Positions 19,738-28,926 of a stretch of 49,375 nucleotides of DNA are shown one piece after another (positions within the stretch are counted from its first letter, which is position 1; each line of letters begins with the position of its first letter). Origin of the DNA: Mesostigma viride. Lineage: Eukaryota; Streptophyta; Mesostigmatophyceae; Mesostigmatales; Mesostigmataceae. The translations under genes were made by a program, and so were the position numbers. The notes beneath the pieces are model-generated. The model was not told the origin of the DNA and did not search any database. It saw only the letters and a list, made by a program, of their open reading frames with translations. The DNA lies in NCBI GenBank assembly GCA_009746045.1, contig RPFO01001286.1:25001-74375 (forward strand). The letters run 5' to 3'.

Positions 19738-22128
19738 TCATCCATTTGTCTGACTAGACAGATAGGGATTCATTGCATCACACAGAAGCTGGTACTGGGT
19801 TGCTGCTAATGACGGAATCTTGGTCAATGCGTCAGCCAGGTTCTCCTCGTCTGGCAGATGCTGCCAGCTGGAAAAATAGCTTGTTTCCTGTTTCAAAATC
19901 ACCCAGTCCAGATCAGTATGCACAGCAGCAGTCACAGATTTCTTGTTAAGGAAACTAATGACTGACTGACTGTCAGTGTGTAAGTGAGCATGCACATCAG
20001 CCTTGCTGCCAGCCTGAGTTTGCAACCAGGTTAGTATGTGCTGAAGGGATCGAGCATGCTGCACAGCAGACACCACCGCACGGCACTCAGCAGAGTTACT
20101 GCCAACAGCTTTTCTGCGATGCAATCTGCTGTACCACGACACCATGGACATATAGTCTCCCTTGTTGGTAAGGAAGAACACCCCAGCCTCCCTGGCATCC
20201 ATTTTTGTTATGACCCTACTCTCCATGGAGCTGTCCATCAGACAGTTGATGTGAATATCTTCCATGAGGTTGAGTGGATGAATGACAAGGGAAGGTCCAG
20301 CCTTTAGTAGCTTCTGGAGATCCTTAGGTTTCATGGTTTGTAATACTGTGTCATCAATCCTGCTGACCACTGCCAGATGAGGTGCACAGATAGCACTCAG
20401 CCACCCTAATTTTCCTTTGACAGTAGCACACATGTGAGCAGGAATGCACGGAATATCAAGCAGCTCTAGGCATTCTTCTAAGTACTGGGCAGGCGGGGAT
20501 AGAGTACACACCCACTGTTCCTGTTGCTCTTCCAGTGCTAGCATTATGCCACAGAACTGTAGGGGTTCTGGCCCCAGCTCTGTCTGCTTTCCAATCTCAT
20601 ATGACTGCTGAACCTGCTGAATGAACTTGTCAACTTCAGCTCTTGGTCCACAAATCAGTTGGTCATCACCATGCCACACAAACAGGAGCAAGCCAGAGGG
20701 TGTGGGCACAGCAAAGAGACAAGGGTCCAGATCATCATAAGTGGCATTAAGTTTCTTGAACACCTCTTCTGCTGATTTTCTGAAGATAGTGGGAGCACTT
20801 TGCAAACCTTCCACCCCTAGATTTAGGAGTAGATATGGCTCATCAATATCATGTGCCCATGCAGCAGGGGTGGGAACCACATAGACCTGACCCTTCCACA
20901 CATCTTGCGCTTTATCAGGGTCCCCTCTAAGGAAAGCCCTTTTGATATCAGTAGCTTTGCAGGCATAATCTTGGCCAGCATTGAGATGGTGGAGGAAGAC
21001 AGAGAGCAGTATCCTGAGGGATGTTTGCTGCAGCCCAGGAGTGTAGAGTTCACCCTTGGACAGTTTTGACATGCCTTTTAATTCTGTCACACATGGCCTA
21101 GCATGATATATAGGTGAGCCTACTGGCTGTGCCTTGTGTTTTAGCACAAACTTGAGTCTCAACTTTTTGGCACCTTCTGGAATTTCCCAGACAGGAGTGA
21201 CAGGTGGCTTATAGTCAGGATGCTTAGGGTTTGGCAGCACCCACTCTTCGCGGGCTTGGTGCCTAATGGCTTGGATCCATTTTTGAAACCCTTTTTGTGT
21301 TTTGCATTGTTGGATTAGAGCATCATAGTTGTGAGGAGAGTGCATGGCTAAGTCCCACTTTCCAACCCCAAAGGACTGCGGGTGTGGCCTTTGATTGTGC
21401 ACCTTTTTCTCTAGGTCAGGGATTTCACCTGGCCCATATTTGATGTTAATGGCCTTGATATAGGCATCTAATCCATGAACCAGTTGGGACAATGGAATCT
21501 TGTAGTGATCCAAGGGAATGGCTCCTACCCCAGTCACACGCAGCTGGCTAGCAGTGATGGTGACACCTGGGTAAGAGATAAAGGGTTCTCCCAACAAAGC
21601 ATTGCCCATGTACCCTTCCACTACCTGGAAAGGTGTCTGGATGCCAAGTATGGGGATCATTACTTGACCCAACACATCTAAGGTTGTTTTGCCTGAAAAA
21701 TCTTGCACCTGTGTCCATGGTGAGGGTGCAAGTTGCAGACCAGGAATGGCTTGTGCACTGATCACACTGACCTGTGCCTGAGTGTCCACAGCTAGGATGC
21801 AGGATTCCTGGCTATAATCGGAGCACACAGCAGAGACCTTGGCCAAACCTGAGGCTTGTTTAGCCTTGCTCTTGTGAGCCTTATGCAGAGCTGCCAGGGC
21901 TTTTTCTAGCTTGGATTTGAACTCAGCTGGATTGCCTTTGTTTTGCTCTGGTACCTCATGCCTGGTTGAACTCTGCCCAGAGGGACTTACACCAGGTTGT
22001 GGGGTGACACGTACCTCACTGAGGGGTGGAGGAATGACAGAGAGCAGTATCCTGAGGGATGTTTGCTGCAGCCCAGGAGTGTAGAGTTCACCCTTGGACA
22101 GTTTAACATCAAATATGGGCGCTTTAAT
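19738..22128 (-). CDS. Protease-RT-RNase H polyprotein of the copia-like element
   Basis: One uninterrupted frame runs from just after a TGA abutting the 5' LTR to a stop at 19738, roughly 796 codons, with no ATG near its start. In order it shows a charged leader (KSKLEKALAALHKAHKSKAK), a retropepsin-like domain (ILAVDTQAQVSVIS and ALLGEPF), a copia-type RT (WIQAIRHQAREEWVLPNPKH, TDIKRAFLRGD, FVWHGDDQLICG), and RNase H (HTDSQSVISFLNKKSV, LPDEENLADALTK). The protease has DTQ where DTG is usual, and the RT box reads HGDD where YVDD is usual. A complete frame with no stops suggests recent activity or recent birth. The integrase zinc finger and DDE core are absent. Confidence 0.8.
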   Translation of the reverse strand: MKAPIFDVKLSKGELYTPGLQQTSLRILLSVIPPPLSEVRVTPQPGVSPSGQSSTRHEVPEQNKGNPAEFKSKLEKALAALHKAHKSKAKQASGLAKVSAVCSDYSQESCILAVDTQAQVSVISAQAIPGLQLAPSPWTQVQDFSGKTTLDVLGQVMIPILGIQTPFQVVEGYMGNALLGEPFISYPGVTITASQLRVTGVGAIPLDHYKIPLSQLVHGLDAYIKAINIKYGPGEIPDLEKKVHNQRPHPQSFGVGKWDLAMHSPHNYDALIQQCKTQKGFQKWIQAIRHQAREEWVLPNPKHPDYKPPVTPVWEIPEGAKKLRLKFVLKHKAQPVGSPIYHARPCVTELKGMSKLSKGELYTPGLQQTSLRILLSVFLHHLNAGQDYACKATDIKRAFLRGDPDKAQDVWKGQVYVVPTPAAWAHDIDEPYLLLNLGVEGLQSAPTIFRKSAEEVFKKLNATYDDLDPCLFAVPTPSGLLLFVWHGDDQLICGPRAEVDKFIQQVQQSYEIGKQTELGPEPLQFCGIMLALEEQQEQWVCTLSPPAQYLEECLELLDIPCIPAHMCATVKGKLGWLSAICAPHLAVVSRIDDTVLQTMKPKDLQKLLKAGPSLVIHPLNLMEDIHINCLMDSSMESRVITKMDAREAGVFFLTNKGDYMSMVSWYSRLHRRKAVGSNSAECRAVVSAVQHARSLQHILTWLQTQAGSKADVHAHLHTDSQSVISFLNKKSVTAAVHTDLDWVILKQETSYFSSWQHLPDEENLADALTKIPSLAATQYQLLCDAMNPYLSSQTNG

Positions 22129-22131
22129 TCA

Positions 22132-22574
22132 AGTTAATAAACGAGTGGACCTCTCAATGCTCAATGGCCTAACGCATGTGTTTATTACAATAAATCACAA
22201 GCCCCGCACCCAACGTGCACAAGGGCATTTAGCATTGTCGACAAGCAACGCTCTGCCTGGCTGCCACGTCTGGAGCAGCCGACAGTGGCCGTTGGGCTCT
22301 GTGGTGCAGCCTGAGTGGCGCGACGCCACTGCTAGACTCTCAGGACCTTAGTCCAACATCCGACACCTCAATGTCAGTCCCGAGTGGGTACTGGCGACGC
22401 CGTACCGCCAATCCTACTTGGGTACTGGCGTCCGTCACCAGGACTCGGCTATCGAATAGTCTAGCCTGCCGAATCACATATAGCCGGGACTTCTGACCGA
22501 GCCTACACGTGCGAAACCCCAGAAAGCACATTGCTATCTGGTACTTAGCCTATGTCCACGACTAGAGGCTAACT
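22132..22574 (-). repeat. 5' LTR of the copia-like element
   Basis: It is identical to 18930-19372 except for one base. The base string just inside it (22116-22131), where a primer-binding site should be, does not begin with TGG in element sense, so no tRNA 3' end match is evident. Confidence 0.9.
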
Positions 22575-23411
22575 GCCTTCAGCGTCTCTGTCAGGAAGTT
22601 CCAAGTCGAATGGTGTCAAGGGACACTGGCCATTGCAGATCACGAAGGGTGACATCTGGTGAGGAGCCAGGGGAGAGTTGTTGATTGCAAACTCTATGAA
22701 AGGTAGCTTCTTGTCCCAGTCCTTGTTGTCGTGGGTACAATAGTGCTTTTGACACTCCCTGACAATTCTGTTCATCCTCTCCACCGCGCCAGTACTGGCA
22801 CACCTGTACGCCACACCGAAGGCCAGCTTAGTATCTAGGATGTCAAAGAATGACTTCCAAAATCCCGACAACCAGAGGGGGTCCTGATCAGTGATGATCA
22901 CTCTAGGCATGCCATGCAGACGGTAGATCTCCTTCATAAACAGGTCCACACACTGTGCAGCGGTGAGGTGAGCATTGCAAGGAATCAGATGGCACATCCT
23001 GGAAAGTCTGTCCATGACCACAAGGATCCTGTCATTGCCACCATCTGACATGGGTAGACCACAGATAAAATCCATAGTCACACTGATCCAAGGGCGCAGG
23101 GGAATGGGCATAGCCATGGGAAAGATGGGCGTGGCTTGGTTCCTGACCTTATTTCTCTGACAGGAGTCACAGGAATCCACATAAGCCTTAACATCCTGAT
23201 AAAGGCCAGGCCACCAAAACCTCTGCTGTACCTCATGAAGTAGCTTAGCATAACCAGGATGACATGCGGTCACATCGTCATGGAAACAATGTAACACTGT
23301 GGGAATGGCCATATCAGGCACATACACCTTTCTAGTCACCACGTGCTCTGCATCATGAGTGTGAACATACAGAACGCCCTCCCAGTATTCTACAGGTCTA
23401 ATAATTGCCAA
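22575..23411 (-). CDS. Ty3 integrase, zinc finger and catalytic core
   Basis: An HHCC zinc-binding region (HCFHDDVTACHPGYAKLL then DSCDSCQRNK) precedes the DDE core: VTMDFICGLPMSDGG holds the first Asp, IITDQDPLW the second, and STGAVERMNRIVRE the Glu. The frame runs into the copia-like insertion after DRDAEG and resumes in phase at 18924. Compared with the upstream RNase H frame there is a frame change near 23405. Confidence 0.9.
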
Positions 23412-24939
23412 AGTTGCCCCTCTGGATAGCTGCGGTAGCCATGTCCTCTGTTTTGGTGAAGGCCTTGATGACGTCCAGCAGGGAAATGTTTAAAGGATTG
23501 GGCAACACCAGGTCCTTGTCAGGTCCCAGGGGCTGCATCTGCATCTCCTCTTCCTGCCCAGGGCTAGCCACCAACTGCTTGGATGAGACAGTAGTTGCTA
23601 TAGGCCCCTTTGACCTTGCCATCACCTGAGAGGCAAACACCTTGGACCGGTTTACCAACGCAGGGTCCATGACCCACTTCCTGGGCCTACCTCTGCTGAA
23701 CCTAGCAGGGTCTCCCTCACCTGGCTGCACTGTGGGAGTGGGCACCACACCATCAGGGCTTCTCCTAAGACTGTCAGACAGTGACTGGACACCCTCCTGG
23801 ACGCCTGTCAACTCTGGGACAGAGCCCTGGTCGATGAGCATCACGGGACCACCGTTATTCCCTACAGGTGGTGTCAACAGTTGAGAAGCCTTCTGGTTGT
23901 TGGCCTGAGCTCTAGTCACAGCTCCACATTCTACCACAGAAATCAGGGCAGCACAGATGTCCAAGTCCTCATGGAAACCTCCCATCAAATCCCTCCTTCT
24001 GGACAGGGCGTCAGGTACCACATTCTGCGTACCAGGAATGTACCTCACAGAGAAAGGCCCAAACCCCCCCAGGAACTCCATCCATCCAGCCATCCTCTTA
24101 CTCATCCGGGTCTGTTCCAACACATGTACCAAGGGCCTGTGATCAGTCATCAGGGTAATAGACTCGTTGCCCTGTCCATCCCTGGCGCTGCTGGCCACAG
24201 AAAACCGAGCCCCCTTCAGTAGGTGTTCCCACTTGTGACAAGCCACCACCAATCCTAACAGCTCCTGCTCATGAACAGGGTAGTTACGTTCTGCAGACGT
24301 CATACTCCTGGACATGTATTCCACTGGCTGAGGGCCCTTGCCATGATCTTGCATCAGTACTGCACCAATAGCACCCTGTGAAGCATCAGACCTAACCTGG
24401 TACGGCAAGTCTGGGTTGGGGCCCACCAGCAGGGGAGCAGTGGTAAGCTTCTGCTTCAACACATCAAAGGCTTGCTGGCATGCTGCAGTCCACTCAAAGG
24501 GAACATCTTTCTTGAGCAGGGCTAACAGGGGACCAGAGATGGCCGCCATGTCAGGGATGAACCGTCGGTACCAGCCCACAAGGCCCAGAAAGGATCTGAC
24601 ATCCTGAGCTGATTTCAACACCGGCCACTCCAAAACAGCAGAGACCTTGCTGGCCTCAGGAGTCATACCTGCAGCGCTCAACTGGTAGCCCAGAAACTTC
24701 ACCTCTTGGCCCCACTCCACCTTGGACCTCTTCACCGACAGGTGATACTGATGGATCACCTTGAGGACCTCCTCCACGTTCTCCAGATGCTCCCTGAAGG
24801 TACGAGAGTGCACCAGAATGTCGTCCAGCCAGGTAGACGACCACACAAGTCCTGAAGACCACCCTGGCAGTGTCACGCAAGTGGGCAATGTCTTTGAACT
24901 TGGGGTTGCGAAGATCAGGTGAGATCTGGGGTAGGGCAT
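23398..24939 (-). CDS. Ty3 RT C-terminal part, RNase H and linker
   Basis: It continues RT after a frame break (DDILVHSRTFREHLENVEEV, VKFLGYQLSAAGMTPEASK, RSFLGLVGWYRRFIPDMAAI). RNase H follows (RSDASQGAIGAVLMQ, SAERNYPVHEQELLGLVVAC, LMTDHRPLVHVL, PDALSRR). A linker of about 150 residues leads toward integrase, with GRPRKWVMDPALVN. Confidence 0.9.
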   Translation of the reverse strand: MPYPRSHLIFATPSSKTLPTCVTLPGWSSGLVWSSTWLDDILVHSRTFREHLENVEEVLKVIHQYHLSVKRSKVEWGQEVKFLGYQLSAAGMTPEASKVSAVLEWPVLKSAQDVRSFLGLVGWYRRFIPDMAAISGPLLALLKKDVPFEWTAACQQAFDVLKQKLTTAPLLVGPNPDLPYQVRSDASQGAIGAVLMQDHGKGPQPVEYMSRSMTSAERNYPVHEQELLGLVVACHKWEHLLKGARFSVASSARDGQGNESITLMTDHRPLVHVLEQTRMSKRMAGWMEFLGGFGPFSVRYIPGTQNVVPDALSRRRDLMGGFHEDLDICAALISVVECGAVTRAQANNQKASQLLTPPVGNNGGPVMLIDQGSVPELTGVQEGVQSLSDSLRRSPDGVVPTPTVQPGEGDPARFSRGRPRKWVMDPALVNRSKVFASQVMARSKGPIATTVSSKQLVASPGQEEEMQMQPLGPDKDLVLPNPLNISLLDVIKAFTKTEDMATAAIQRGNFGNY

Positions 24940-25772
24940 TGCCAGTCAGGTGGCCAAAAATGGCATTGACAAACATCTGCATAGTGGCAGGGCTGTTAGA
25001 GGCACCCATAGGCATTACTGTCCACTGGAACTGTCCCCACGGAGTAGAGAAGGCCATCTTGGGAATGTCTTCAGTGGCCACCCTGATCTGCCAGAAAGCA
25101 TGCCTGAGATCAAACTTGGTGAAGAAGGCAGCTCCTGCAGTCCTCTCCAGCAGCTCATCAATTCTGGGAAGAGGGTACCTGGACTTGACCGTCACCTTGT
25201 TCAGTCCCCTCAGGTCAATGCACAGGCTGCCTCCACCCCCCATCATGCTTTGGCACAAGCAAGCACCCAGAACTGAAAGGACTGTTAGCTGGGAGGATCA
25301 GACCAGCCTCCAACAAGCCAATAAGTATGGTCTTCAGCTCTGCCATCTCTGCAGGGCCCATCCTGTACATTGGCACAAAGGGAGGACGAGCACCCTCTAC
25401 CAACTTGATGACATGTGTGATGGGTCCCTCAGGAGGATACTGGGGCATCTTGTCCTCAAAGATGGCTCCATACTTGTCCAACAGGGCATCATGCTGCTGT
25501 TGTTGCTCAGTGGTGATAGTAGAACTGACAGCATTGACAGAATGACCACTAGCAGGCTCAGGCTCATTAGGCACCATATGCAGGAAAAATATGTGTTCCA
25601 CTGGATAGGTGGCCAAATAAGACAGAGTATGCTTGGCAGACCACACATGCTTCAGTAGGGCAGCCCGTTTCTCCTCCAAAGTCGTCATTGACAGCTGTCT
25701 GTGTGGAACAGCACTCAGTGGCTGTTCTTCTCCCCCCTGGCAACACACAAGTAGCATCCCACACCGTCCCAT
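24656..25772 (-). CDS. Ty3 reverse transcriptase, N-terminal and palm parts, frame-broken
   Basis: The first frame (from 25772) encodes GAIFEDKMPQYPPEGPITHV, PMYRMGPAEMAELKTILIGL and SSGCLLVPKHDGGW. A frame change near 25235, by a run of six G, leads to CIDLRGLNKVTVKSRYPLPR, FFTKFDLRHAFWQIRV, FSTPWGQFQWTVMPMGASNS and then CVVVYL. There a 4-base repeat of CTGG (24823-24832) interrupts the YLDD catalytic box, and the Asp pair falls into a different frame. As read, this copy cannot make working RT. Confidence 0.85.
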
Positions 25773-26252
25773 CCTTGAACTGAACCACCCTGTCAGGCCA
25801 GGAAATAGCAGGATTGGTGTCAGACAACCAGGGGATCCCCAAAATCACATCTGCTGCCGTGAGGGGAATGACATCTGCTGTCACTTCCAAAGTCTGGGAT
25901 GAACAAACTTGGAAGATTAGCTGCACGTAGCCAGGTGAGCAACTTCTCCTGCCATCAGAATACTGCACCATGACAGGTGTGGGGTGGGCAAACACAGGCA
26001 ACTTCAACTCCTGCACCAAGGATGCAGCAATATAATTACTGCCAGCACCAGAATCAATCATAAACAAGCAAGCTGGCTGAGCCAGGGGAACTGGCACGTT
26101 GAGGAGCCTAGCCTGAAACTTGAGTAGGAGACCTGGTACAGGAGGACCCACAGGGACAGCAGGGTCAGAAGCGCCCACAGTGTTCACTGGCCTAACGTCA
26201 ACAGCAGGCAGGTCAGACCTGGCCATGACAGAAGGATGACCTGGGGACCCAA
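25690..26252 (-). CDS. Ty3 aspartic protease domain
   Basis: It opens in the -1 frame right after the gag stop and reads through ATG 26226 (MARSDLPAVDVRPVNTVGAS). The retropepsin motif is CLFMIDSGAGSNYIAASL (DSG), with VILGIPWL as the flap-proximal ILG motif. The frame is lost near 25735 by a C6 run, after which RT coding continues in another frame. Confidence 0.85.
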
Positions 26253-28001
26253 CTAGTTTTTTGACTCAGGTGGGTCCGGGAGTGCTCCACTGCCTGATGG
26301 TGGAAGCTGCTCAGGTGGCTCTGGAGGCTCATCCTCGTCACCCCCATCCTCCTCCTCTGCCAGCAGCTGCATGAGAGCGTTCACCATCCTACGCTTATCC
26401 TGTCTGCTGAAGGGCCGAGCGCGGGACTGGAACCTCCCAGAGGGCTGGAAGTTGGGCTGGAATCCTGGTTGCATCCGGTGGTCGCCAGCAGGAACGCCAG
26501 GAGGTAGGCTGGGTGGCCTGAGAGATGGCAGGGCACCAAGAGGTCCCCGCGTGGCAGGGGGAAACTGGTCCCGCCTGGGACAGTCCCGTGCAAAGTGACC
26601 TGGCTGGTTGCAAATAAAACAGTTACCCTTGGTGTGATCCAGGGCATTGAGCTCCCCCAGGAGGTCATCCAGCTGGTTCAGAGACTTCTTGATGGGTGGC
26701 ACTGGCGTGGCCACAGGCTCCCACTTGACAGAAAATGCAGGCACACGGCAGAGGGTTAACACATAAGACAACACCTTGTCCCATTGCCAATCCACGTAGT
26801 CGAACTGGGAGAAATGCTTGTCCACATCCAGTCGCACGTGTGGAGCCATGCCATGCAGTAGTCTGTGAAGCGCCTCTGCGTCAGAGCATTGGGGAATCTT
26901 GGCTCTAAGGTTGGTGAATTGCTCCACGAACTGTGGCAGCGTCAAACCAGCCTGCGTGCAGTTAGCCAGTGCGTCCCGATCCATGCGAAGCTGATCCTGG
27001 GGTAACAGAAACCGGCGAAAGCCCAGCAAGAGAGAGGGGAGGTCGGTACACACACGTCCAGCCACAGAGCGCAAAAACTCATCAAAGCGGTCGCTGGCAC
27101 TGTCGCTCATCCGCTGCCTAACCATTCTCTTCTGGATGTCCAGCGTGAGACGTTCCTCAGCCTTGGGCCCGTAGTTGGCGAAGTGGATAGCGAAGACATC
27201 CTGAAACTTGGTTGAGAAATGGTCGAAGCTGCGATGGGTAAGGTTGGTCAGCGATAGCTTGTCTACCGAATCCACCTTGGGAAAAGGAACAGTACGAGGA
27301 TACAAAGACGTGAGCTCCATTACTGGGGCGTGTGGCACATCCTGACTCTCCGGCATTGACGCAGCCACCGAGAGCCGTGGAGGCTCATACCCCGGTGCAT
27401 CTGTCCCTTCAACAACAAAAGGAGCGTCATCCGCATATACCCTTCGTGTACCCAGTGTTGGAGACGGTTGATCCACGAAAACAGACTCTCCATCGCCCGC
27501 CTGCCCTTGCGACTCAAGTTGCTGCACACGCGCAATAGTCCTACCCACACTCTTCTCCAGCGCTTCCGCCACACTTCTAGCTCTCGCAGCTTCCTCACGT
27601 TCATGTTGTAATCGAATTTTCTCCGCTGTCAGCTCGTCAGCCGCTAGACGGGTGCCGTCTCGCCCCGGCACAGTGTTGTAGCCAAAACGAATGGCCGAAC
27701 CGTATTCGGGTGCTGGCGAACGCGTATCCTCCACGCTGGGGAACCGAGGTCCACCTCTACCAGCGCCACGCAAGGAAGGCTCGCCTGGTTGCACGCCGAG
27801 GGGCAAGATGGAGAACTTTGGGCCGACCGACAGCGAATATCTGCGGGAAGCAGACATTAAGGTGGTATCTCCAAATAGTTGACGTCTGGGAGTAAATGAA
27901 TAAACCCTTTCATCACCGGTCGTCCGCGGAGCTGCTAAAGATGCGGTTGCATCTTCAACTCTCTTACTTGATAACGGTGGTTGTGTCTCCGGGTTACTCA
28001 T
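26253..28001 (-). CDS. Ty3 gag polyprotein with CCHC zinc knuckle
   Basis: A 582-codon intact frame runs from ATG 28001 to TAG at 26255-26253. The N-terminal half is disordered. The middle is a retrotransposon gag domain (FQDVFAIHFANYGPKAEERL, LLLGFRRFLLPQDQLRM, TLPQFVEQFTNLRAKIPQ). Near the C-terminus CFICNQPGHFARDC is a CX2CX4HX4C knuckle for RNA packaging, followed by an acidic tail ending PPESKN. It assembles the particle. Confidence 0.9.
   Translation of the reverse strand: MSNPETQPPLSSKRVEDATASLAAPRTTGDERVYSFTPRRQLFGDTTLMSASRRYSLSVGPKFSILPLGVQPGEPSLRGAGRGGPRFPSVEDTRSPAPEYGSAIRFGYNTVPGRDGTRLAADELTAEKIRLQHEREEAARARSVAEALEKSVGRTIARVQQLESQGQAGDGESVFVDQPSPTLGTRRVYADDAPFVVEGTDAPGYEPPRLSVAASMPESQDVPHAPVMELTSLYPRTVPFPKVDSVDKLSLTNLTHRSFDHFSTKFQDVFAIHFANYGPKAEERLTLDIQKRMVRQRMSDSASDRFDEFLRSVAGRVCTDLPSLLLGFRRFLLPQDQLRMDRDALANCTQAGLTLPQFVEQFTNLRAKIPQCSDAEALHRLLHGMAPHVRLDVDKHFSQFDYVDWQWDKVLSYVLTLCRVPAFSVKWEPVATPVPPIKKSLNQLDDLLGELNALDHTKGNCFICNQPGHFARDCPRRDQFPPATRGPLGALPSLRPPSLPPGVPAGDHRMQPGFQPNFQPSGRFQSRARPFSRQDKRRMVNALMQLLAEEEDGGDEDEPPEPPEQLPPSGSGALPDPPESKN
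26256..26262 (-). promoter_or_regulatory. A-AAA-AAC slippery heptamer for -1 gag-pol frameshifting
   Basis: In gag frame the last codons read TCA AAA AAC TAG, so the heptamer A AAA AAC sits immediately before the gag stop. A -1 slip enters exactly the frame that reads into the protease. This is a canonical -1 frameshift site. Confidence 0.8.
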
Positions 28002-28210
28002 CACTCCATGGGTCGCGCATGCCGGACTGGGGAGACGTTAGAAACTTGTGAGCTCAAAGCAGCTCTCAGAGCAAGACTGTCACATAAGGATGAGTCACAC
28101 TCTAAAAACTGTCCGAACATACAGCCTAACGTACCCTCTCTGGGTCGGGCATGAATTCCATTGTTAACCGTGAACTAATACTATCAAGACCACCAACACC
28201 TAGGTAGAAA

Positions 28211-28222
28211 CCTCCGATACCA
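28211..28222 (-). other. Primer-binding site of the Ty3 element, iMet-like
   Basis: One base inside the 5' LTR the sense strand reads TGGTATCGGAGG. The common initiator-Met PBS is TGGTATCAGAGC, so 10 of 12 match. The host iMet tRNA may differ slightly. Confidence 0.75.
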
Positions 28223-28223
28223 A

Positions 28224-28926
28224 TGTAACGACTAAAAATGTTGTGTTTGCAACAGCCTCAGTATCAACATTGGTGTGAATTAAGATCTTTATACCTGGGT
28301 TGGAGTCGCGATAGATAACTTCACGTCCAGAGAAGCAATGAAGATGGATCTTCAACAGTCAAGGGAATGAGTCCCCACCCTTGTTAGACACAACAGACAA
28401 GTTATATCCAAGTCGACTATCTGTTGAAGTTATAGTTGACTTTTGGCAAGGGTTGTTTGCTTGATGAAACAAGGAAATCCTTGAATTACACCATAGATTT
28501 AGTTCTCACGTACGCACACATGCACGGCCGCCACAAACAGGATAAAAGTCATCGTGCACGCAGAGTCGGCCCAACCCCTAACCCGAAAGAACCAATCAAC
28601 AGTGAGGATCACTCAAGATAAGATCCTATCCTCAGAATCCTTAACACCACAAGGCCAGCACATGCTGAATCTCCATGACCTGGAACCAGATCCACCAGGT
28701 ACAACGGTCTTAAAGAGAATCTATGACTGACTGAACAAAACCATGCAAAGTACCCTACGTGGATCAGGCCACGACCAATGAGGGTAGAACAATAAGTTCG
28801 ACAGATCTCAGCAGGCCCAATATCCATCAGACGTCGAAGCCTCCTAACTTCCCAAATAATTGTCCTCAAGAACTCATAATAAGATCAACAGTAGGAAAAC
28901 TTTGGATGTAACATTTGGTTGTTACA
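28224..28926 (-). repeat. 5' LTR of the Ty3 element (703 bp)
   Basis: It carries the element promoter. TG...CA ends and flank CTTAT at 28927-28931 confirm the boundary. Confidence 0.95.

Larger units (their letters stand above)
18930..22574 (-). mobile_element. Copia-like LTR element lacking gag and integrase, nested in Ty3
   Basis: LTRs of 443 bp (18930-19372 and 22132-22574) begin AGTTA and end TAACT. I find a single difference between them. The flanks duplicate GCCTT (18925-18929 and 22575-22579), so it inserted very recently into the Ty3 integrase gene. One minus-strand frame encodes protease, reverse transcriptase and RNase H in copia style but with no integrase between PR and RT and no gag. 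It would need proteins from a relative to move. Its LTR ends are AG/CT, not the usual TG/CA. Confidence 0.9.
15860..28926 (-). mobile_element. Full-length Ty3/gypsy chromovirus, minus strand
   Basis: Near-identical LTRs run from TG to CA at 15860-16559 and 28224-28926, flanked by CTTAT at 15855-15859 and 28927-28931. Read right to left it carries PBS, gag with a CCHC knuckle, protease, reverse transcriptase, RNase H, integrase, chromodomain, an additional ORF and a polypurine tract. Domain order RT-RH-IN plus a chromodomain defines the chromovirus branch of Ty3/gypsy. The LTRs differ at only about 1% of positions, so insertion was recent. Even so, pol carries about five frame breaks. A copia-like element splits the integrase region. 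Confidence 0.95.
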
